DNA of 9,435 nucleotides from Nocardioidaceae bacterium (GTDB lineage Bacteria; Actinomycetota; Actinomycetes; Propionibacteriales; Nocardioidaceae), in contig JAICRS010000109.1 in the NCBI GenBank assembly GCA_025966335.1, positions 1 through 9,435 on the forward strand, read 5' to 3'. The position numbers and the translations under genes were made by a program. The notes beneath the pieces are model-generated. The model did not search any database. It saw only the letters and a program-made list of their open reading frames with translations, and was not told where the DNA came from. Positions 6,184-9,435 of the stretch are shown here, one piece after another (positions within the stretch are counted from its first letter, which is position 1; every line of letters starts with the position of its first letter).

Positions 6184-6846
6184 GTGACCTCAACCACCGT
6201 GGTGGCGATGGACGGGCCCTCGGGCTCCGGGAAGTCCAGCACGTCCAGAGGAGTGGCCACGCGGCTGGGGCTGCGCTACCTCGACACCGGGGCCCAGTTC
6301 CGCGCGATCACCTGGTGGATGCTGCGGCACGGCGTCGACCTCGACGACCCGGCCGCCATCGCGGCCCACGCCGGTGATCCGGTGCTGGAGTCCGGCACCG
6401 ACCCGCAGGCGCCGATGATCACCGTCGACGGGACCGACGTGGCCGGTCCGATCCGGGAGCAGGAGGTCACCTCGGTGGTCAGCGCGGTCAGCGCCGTGCC
6501 CGAGGTCCGTGCCCGGTTGCTGCGTGAGCAGCGCGAGATCATCGGTGCGGGCGGGATCGTGGTCGAGGGCCGCGACATCGGCACCGTGGTGGTTCCGGAC
6601 GCCCCGGTGAAGGTGTTTCTCACCGCCGAGCCGGATGCTCGGGCCGCCCGGCGTACCGCCGAGCTGGCCGGAGCGACCGTCGAGGCGACGCAGATCGACC
6701 TGATCCGGCGCGACAAGGCCGACTCCGGCCGGGCGGCCGCACCGCTGACCATGGCCGAGGACGCGCACCACATCGACACCACGCCGTTCACGCTCGACGA
6801 GGTCATCGACCAGGTGGTGACGCTGGTGGAGAAGGCGCAGGGGTGA
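6184..6846 (+). CDS. cmk: Cytidylate (CMP/dCMP) kinase
   Basis: Phosphorylates CMP and dCMP with ATP, recycling pyrimidine nucleotides for RNA, DNA and phospholipid synthesis. At 220 residues it is close to the usual 220-230. The P-loop is GPSGSGKS (11-18). EGRDIGTVV (128-136) includes Arg130 and Asp131, and RRDKADSGRAAAPL carries Arg176, Asp180 and Arg183, corresponding to the substrate- and phosphate-binding Arg181, Asp185 and Arg188 of E. coli CMP kinase. The usual DTGAMYR/DSGALYR motif reads DTGAQFR (34-40), so the conserved Tyr is Phe39; I think this variant occurs in relatives but cannot check it. The stop overlaps the next gene by GTGA, and the cmk-acyltransferase-der order is a familiar actinobacterial arrangement. 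Confidence 0.95.
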   Translation: MTSTTVVAMDGPSGSGKSSTSRGVATRLGLRYLDTGAQFRAITWWMLRHGVDLDDPAAIAAHAGDPVLESGTDPQAPMITVDGTDVAGPIREQEVTSVVSAVSAVPEVRARLLREQREIIGAGGIVVEGRDIGTVVVPDAPVKVFLTAEPDARAARRTAELAGATVEATQIDLIRRDKADSGRAAAPLTMAEDAHHIDTTPFTLDEVIDQVVTLVEKAQG

Positions 6847-7640
6847 GCGGCACCCTGCCGTCCGCCGGCCGGCACGCCGAGCACTGGGAGATCCCGCGCA
6901 CGCACGACGCGGTGCATCCCTCGCACCGGCTGCTGCGTGTCCTGCGACCGTTGGGCAGGACCTGGTTCAACCGGCGGTACGACGTGCGCATCTACGGCGC
7001 GGAACGGATCCGGAGAAGAGGACCGTTCATCATCGCGTCGAACCACATCGGGCTGCTCGACGGCCCGATGCTGGCCGCCTTCACGCAGCGGCCGGTGCAT
7101 GCTTTGACCAAGAAGGAGATGTTCGAGGGCGGCATGGGCAGGGCCTTGCGGGCGGTCGGCCAGATTCCGCTGTCGCGCTACGAGGTGGACCCACGAGCGA
7201 TCAAGGACTGCCTGAAGGTGCTCCGTGACGGGGGAGTGGTGGCCGTGTTCCCCGAAGGTAATCGCGGGGCCGGCGAGCTGCAGCGGGCCCACGCGGGGGT
7301 GGCCTACCTGGCCATGGTGACCGGGGCGCCCGTCGTACCGGTGGCGATCTTCGGCACCCGCGAGCCCGGCGGGCACCTCGACTCGATACCGGCGCGCGGG
7401 GCCCGATTCGACTTGGTATACGGACCTCCGGTCTACTTGGAGCGACAGCCCTGGCCGCGAAGGCAGGCGGAGGTACGACGGGCGACCGAACTGCTCCGGA
7501 ATAGGCTCGTCGACCATCTCGTTGACGCAAGGGACATGACCGGCCGCAGCCTGCCCGGCCCCATTCCCGGCTTCACCGCGCAAGAGCTCTTCGAGGGCCT
7601 GGACCGCGCACCATCACGAAAGAAGAAGCATGACGACTGA
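6843..7640 (+). CDS. PlsC-family 1-acyl-sn-glycerol-3-phosphate acyltransferase
   Basis: Probable membrane-associated lysophosphatidate acyltransferase (phosphatidic acid synthesis); the exact acyl acceptor cannot be read from sequence. It has 265 residues. The catalytic HX4D motif is NHIGLLD (His68, Asp73). The acceptor-binding motif III reads FPEGNR (136-141) instead of the textbook FPEGTR, a tolerated position, and VVPVAIFGT follows as motif IV. There is no clear transmembrane helix at the N-terminus; residues 1-45 are His- and Arg-rich, suggesting peripheral membrane binding. The C-terminus is highly basic (APSRKKKHDD). The GTG at 6843 overlaps the cmk stop and sits 7 bases after GGAGAAGG (6828-6835). 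The 3' end overlaps der by 11 bases. I assign no symbol because several PlsC paralogues exist in actinobacteria. Confidence 0.88.
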   Translation: MSGTLPSAGRHAEHWEIPRTHDAVHPSHRLLRVLRPLGRTWFNRRYDVRIYGAERIRRRGPFIIASNHIGLLDGPMLAAFTQRPVHALTKKEMFEGGMGRALRAVGQIPLSRYEVDPRAIKDCLKVLRDGGVVAVFPEGNRGAGELQRAHAGVAYLAMVTGAPVVPVAIFGTREPGGHLDSIPARGARFDLVYGPPVYLERQPWPRRQAEVRRATELLRNRLVDHLVDARDMTGRSLPGPIPGFTAQELFEGLDRAPSRKKKHDD

Positions 7641-8976
7641 GTTCAACGAGGCCGCGCCCGGCGTGGTCCCCGTGCTGGCCGTGGTCGGCCGCCCCAACGT
7701 GGGCAAGTCGACCCTGGTCAACCGGATCATCGGTCGTCGCGAGGCCGTCGTCCAGGACATCCCCGGGGTGACCCGCGACCGGATCTCCTACGACGCGAAC
7801 TGGAACGGACGGGCCTTCACCGTCGTCGACACCGGCGGCTGGGACCCCGAGGGTCGTGGGCTCTCGGAGCGGATCACCGCTCAGGCCGAGATGGCCGTCT
7901 CACTGGCGGACGCCGTGCTGTTCGTCGTCGACGCGACGGTCGGCATCACCGACGCCGACGAGGGTGTGGTCCGGGTCCTGCGACAGTCGGGCAAGCCCGT
8001 CGTACTCGCCGCCAACAAGGTCGACGACCAGCGCGTCGAGGCCGAGGCCTACGGCCTGTGGAACCTCGGACTCGGCGAGCCGTTCCCCGTCTCGGCCGTG
8101 CACGGACGAGGTTCCGGTGACCTGCTCGACGCCGTGCTGGCCGCTCTGCCGGAGACGCCTCCGGAGTCGTTCGCCGAGGTCGGTGGCCCGCGCCGGGTCG
8201 CCATCGTCGGCAAGCCGAACGTCGGCAAGTCGTCGCTGCTGAACAGGCTGGCCCGCGAGGACCGGGTGGTCGTCGACGACGTCGCCGGCACGACCGTGGA
8301 CCCGGTCGACGAGCTGGTCGACCTCGGTGGCCGCACCTGGCGCTTCATCGACACCGCCGGAATCCGGAAGCGGGTCAAGGAGGCGTCCGGGCACGAGTAC
8401 TACGCGAGCCTTCGCACCAACACCGCGATCGAGCGGGCCGAGGTCTGCGTGATGGTCGTCGACGCCTCTCAGCCGGTGTCCGAGCAGGACCTTCGGATCA
8501 TCACCTCGGTGGCCGAGACCGGTCGCGCGCTGGTGATCGCCTTCAACAAGTGGGACCTGGTCGACGAGGAGCGCCGCTACTACCTGGACCGCGAGATCGA
8601 GCGCGACCTGGTCCGCGTCCAGTGGGCGCCGCGGGTGAACATCACCGCGCGCACCGGCTGGCACGTCGACAAGCTGGTTCCGGCGCTCGACGCCGCGCTC
8701 GGGGGCTGGGAGACCCGCGTGTCGACCGGCGCCCTCAACGCGTTCCTGGGCCGGCTGGTCTCCGAGCACCCGCACCCGGTGCGCGGCGGCAAACAGCCCA
8801 AGGTCATGTTCGGCACCCAGGCTTCGACCTCCCCGCCGACCTTCGTGCTGTTCACCTCCGGCAAGCTCGAGGCCGGCTACCTGCGCTACATCGAGCGGCG
8901 CCTGCGTGAGGAGTTCGGCTTCGTCGGTACGCCGATCCACGTGCAGCAGCGACCGCGCGAGAAGCGCAGGAAGTAG
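7630..8976 (+). CDS. der: Ribosome-assembly GTPase Der (EngA)
   Basis: Essential GTPase with two tandem G domains, acting in late maturation of the 50S subunit. It has 448 residues, the normal size. G domain 1: GRPNVGKST (20-28), switch and DTGGW region, NKVD (129-132). G domain 2: GKPNVGKSS (194-202), DTAGIRKR (241-248), NKWD (306-309). The C-terminal ~90 residues form the KH-like domain (NAFLGRLVSEHPHP onward) and end in the basic tail RPREKRRK. The ATG at 7630 lies inside the end of the acyltransferase gene, 11 bases overlapping, with only a weak purine-rich stretch (AAAGAAGAAG) before it, so translational coupling is likely. All GTPase motifs are intact. The stop TAG is followed within 75 bases by the tRNA gene, with no obvious terminator between. 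Confidence 0.97.
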   Translation: MTTEFNEAAPGVVPVLAVVGRPNVGKSTLVNRIIGRREAVVQDIPGVTRDRISYDANWNGRAFTVVDTGGWDPEGRGLSERITAQAEMAVSLADAVLFVVDATVGITDADEGVVRVLRQSGKPVVLAANKVDDQRVEAEAYGLWNLGLGEPFPVSAVHGRGSGDLLDAVLAALPETPPESFAEVGGPRRVAIVGKPNVGKSSLLNRLAREDRVVVDDVAGTTVDPVDELVDLGGRTWRFIDTAGIRKRVKEASGHEYYASLRTNTAIERAEVCVMVVDASQPVSEQDLRIITSVAETGRALVIAFNKWDLVDEERRYYLDREIERDLVRVQWAPRVNITARTGWHVDKLVPALDAALGGWETRVSTGALNAFLGRLVSEHPHPVRGGKQPKVMFGTQASTSPPTFVLFTSGKLEAGYLRYIERRLREEFGFVGTPIHVQQRPREKRRK

Positions 8977-8981
8977 CCGAG

Positions 8982-9011
8982 TTCTGGACCGCCGCGCCGC
9001 TGCGGTAAGGT
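8982..9011 (+). promoter_or_regulatory. Candidate promoter of tRNA-Pro
   Basis: TTCTGG (8982-8987) and TAAGGT (9006-9011) are spaced by 18 bases; the -10 matches TANNNT well, while the -35 is only fair. A start near 9018 would give a ~30-base 5' leader to be removed by RNase P. It would let the tRNA be expressed apart from the der operon. Confidence 0.5.
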
Positions 9012-9048
9012 TCACTCCGCCCGTGGGTCGCTGGTCGATCCCGGGCAT

Positions 9049-9122
<74 letters not shown>

Positions 9123-9128
9123 CGCAAA

Positions 9129-9168
9129 AACCGCCTCTGACCTGCAAAAACGCAGGGAACAGGCGGTT
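9129..9168. terminator. Two-part hairpin terminator after tRNA-Pro
   Basis: The outer stem AACCGCCT (9129-9136) pairs with AGGCGGTT (9161-9168), and the inner stem CCTGC (9141-9145) pairs with GCAGG (9152-9156) around AAAAAC. On the plus strand the hairpin is followed by only a broken T-run, CTCAATTT. On the minus strand it is followed by TTTTTGCG, because the plus strand has AAAAA at 9126-9130. It is therefore a better intrinsic terminator for minus-strand transcription, and it may serve both the tRNA gene and something converging from the right. Confidence 0.7.
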
Positions 9169-9174
9169 CTCAAT

Positions 9175-9243
9175 TTGAGCTCGAGACCGCGAAACCTCAC
9201 TTATGCATCACAAACGTCCTTAGCTCAAGTCGGTTCCGCGGTC
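9175..9243. repeat. Interleaved inverted repeats around the first TTATGCATCACAAAC copy
   Basis: GACCGCGAAACC (9185-9196) and GGTTCCGCGGTC (9232-9243) are inverted with one mismatch over 12 bases. TTGAGCT (9175-9181) and AGCTCAA (9222-9228) are a perfect 7-base inverted pair. The pairs cross rather than nest, a pseudoknot-like order if the region is transcribed. The small palindrome CTCAA-T-TTGAG (9169-9179) shares the TTGAG arm. All arms are directly visible; function is unknown. Confidence 0.5.
9201..9215 (+). repeat. Direct repeat copy 1, TTATGCATCACAAAC
   Basis: A 15-base identical match to 9321-9335, exactly 120 bases away. It is AT-rich in a GC-rich genome and contains the palindrome ATGCAT. 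A second match at the same offset (TGACCTGCA at 9138 and 9258) suggests a decayed 120-base duplication or paired protein sites. Confidence 0.8.
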
Positions 9244-9320
9244 GCGTGGTGGGGGAGTGACCTGCAGGAATGCCCGGCGAGACGGAGGTCAGATTTCGTC
9301 GGTCGGGTGCCGTGCATCGT

Positions 9321-9335
9321 TTATGCATCACAAAC
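9321..9335 (+). repeat. Direct repeat copy 2, TTATGCATCACAAAC
   Basis: Second identical copy of the 15-mer. Just before it lies another TGCATC (9313-9318), 11 bases from the TGCATC inside the repeat (9324-9329), about one helical turn. No coding context is seen. Confidence 0.8.
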
Positions 9336-9435
9336 ATGGCGAACGGACTCGAACATTCTGCGGGCTATTGCGTTACGCCCTGGTGTGCCCGTGTGTCGGT
9401 GGAGGGAACTGCGAGTGCATCGGCGTTGCGCCCAA

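Larger units (their letters stand above)
9123..9435. other. Non-coding, lower-GC segment after tRNA-Pro, running to window end
   Basis: No convincing gene is seen on either strand. Hand-counted GC is about 58% (184 of 315 bases from 9121), against about 70% in the genes. An ATG at 9270 opens a frame on the plus strand that stays open to the edge (about 55 codons), but it has a poor ribosome binding site and a TTA codon within untypical codons, so it is probably not coding. The segment holds a strong hairpin at its start, a 15-base direct repeat 120 bases apart and several inverted repeats, described separately. No copy of the tRNA 3' end is visible within it, so an integrated element is not shown; its end could lie beyond the window. 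Confidence 0.6.

Noticed and set aside
4983..6260. Minus-strand 425-codon open frame opposite tyrA
   Set aside because: No domain signature, composition of an antisense shadow, and TyrA motifs are clear on the plus strand.
8991..9005. GC-rich stem between der and the tRNA as a terminator
   Set aside because: CCGC/GCGG arms are very short and no T-run follows; the stretch is better explained as the promoter spacer of the tRNA gene.
9270..9435. Plus-strand open frame from ATG 9270 to the window end, with ATG 9336 as an internal start
   Set aside because: Poor ribosome binding site, a TTA codon and AT-rich codons unlike the neighbours, and only ~55 codons visible; noted as possible only.
9123..9435. 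CRISPR array suggested by spaced repeats after the tRNA
   Set aside because: Only two 15-base copies 120 bases apart, with no regular repeat-spacer pattern.

Overview
The window looks like a stretch of core chromosome from a high-GC actinobacterium. Hand counts of sample lines in the genes give roughly 70% GC. GTG starts and 4-base GTGA/ATGA stop-start overlaps dominate. The gene order xerD - parA - small gene - scpA - scpB - rluB - aroH - tyrA - cmk - plsC-like - der matches what I recall for actinobacterial chromosomes, most closely Propionibacteriales (Nocardioidaceae, Kribbella and relatives). That family-level placement is inference from gene order and protein style, not from a search.

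Layout. 1-635 is the 3' part of xerD, cut by the left edge but with a complete catalytic domain. 636-897 is non-coding and carries four copies of a 7-base motif (TCCCCAG) in two evenly spaced pairs, a plausible promoter and the leader of the next operon. 898-4613 is a tightly overlapping operon: a ParA ATPase, a small unrecognised protein with a ribbon-helix-helix-like C-terminus, ScpA and ScpB (the kleisin and winged-helix partners of SMC), and an RluB-type pseudouridine synthase. After a 52-base gap come an AroH-type chorismate mutase and an ACT-domain prephenate dehydrogenase (the tyrosine branch), overlapping by one base. After another 43-base gap come CMP kinase, a PlsC-family acyltransferase and the double GTPase Der, again overlapping. 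A tRNA-Pro(GGG) gene at 9049-9122 has its own likely promoter. The last ~310 bases hold no convincing gene; they are clearly lower in GC (about 58% by hand count), begin with a strong hairpin, and contain a 15-base direct repeat exactly 120 bases apart plus inverted repeats.

Functionally, the left half is about chromosome dynamics: dimer resolution (XerD), a ParA-type ATPase and SMC loading (ScpAB). The right half holds housekeeping enzymes for 23S rRNA modification, tyrosine synthesis, pyrimidine nucleotide recycling, phospholipid synthesis and 50S assembly.

Most of the window is ordinary core genome. The parts most worth a second look are the ribbon-helix-helix-like gene between parA and scpA together with the TCCCCAG boxes upstream of parA, and the repeat-bearing, lower-GC segment after the tRNA gene.
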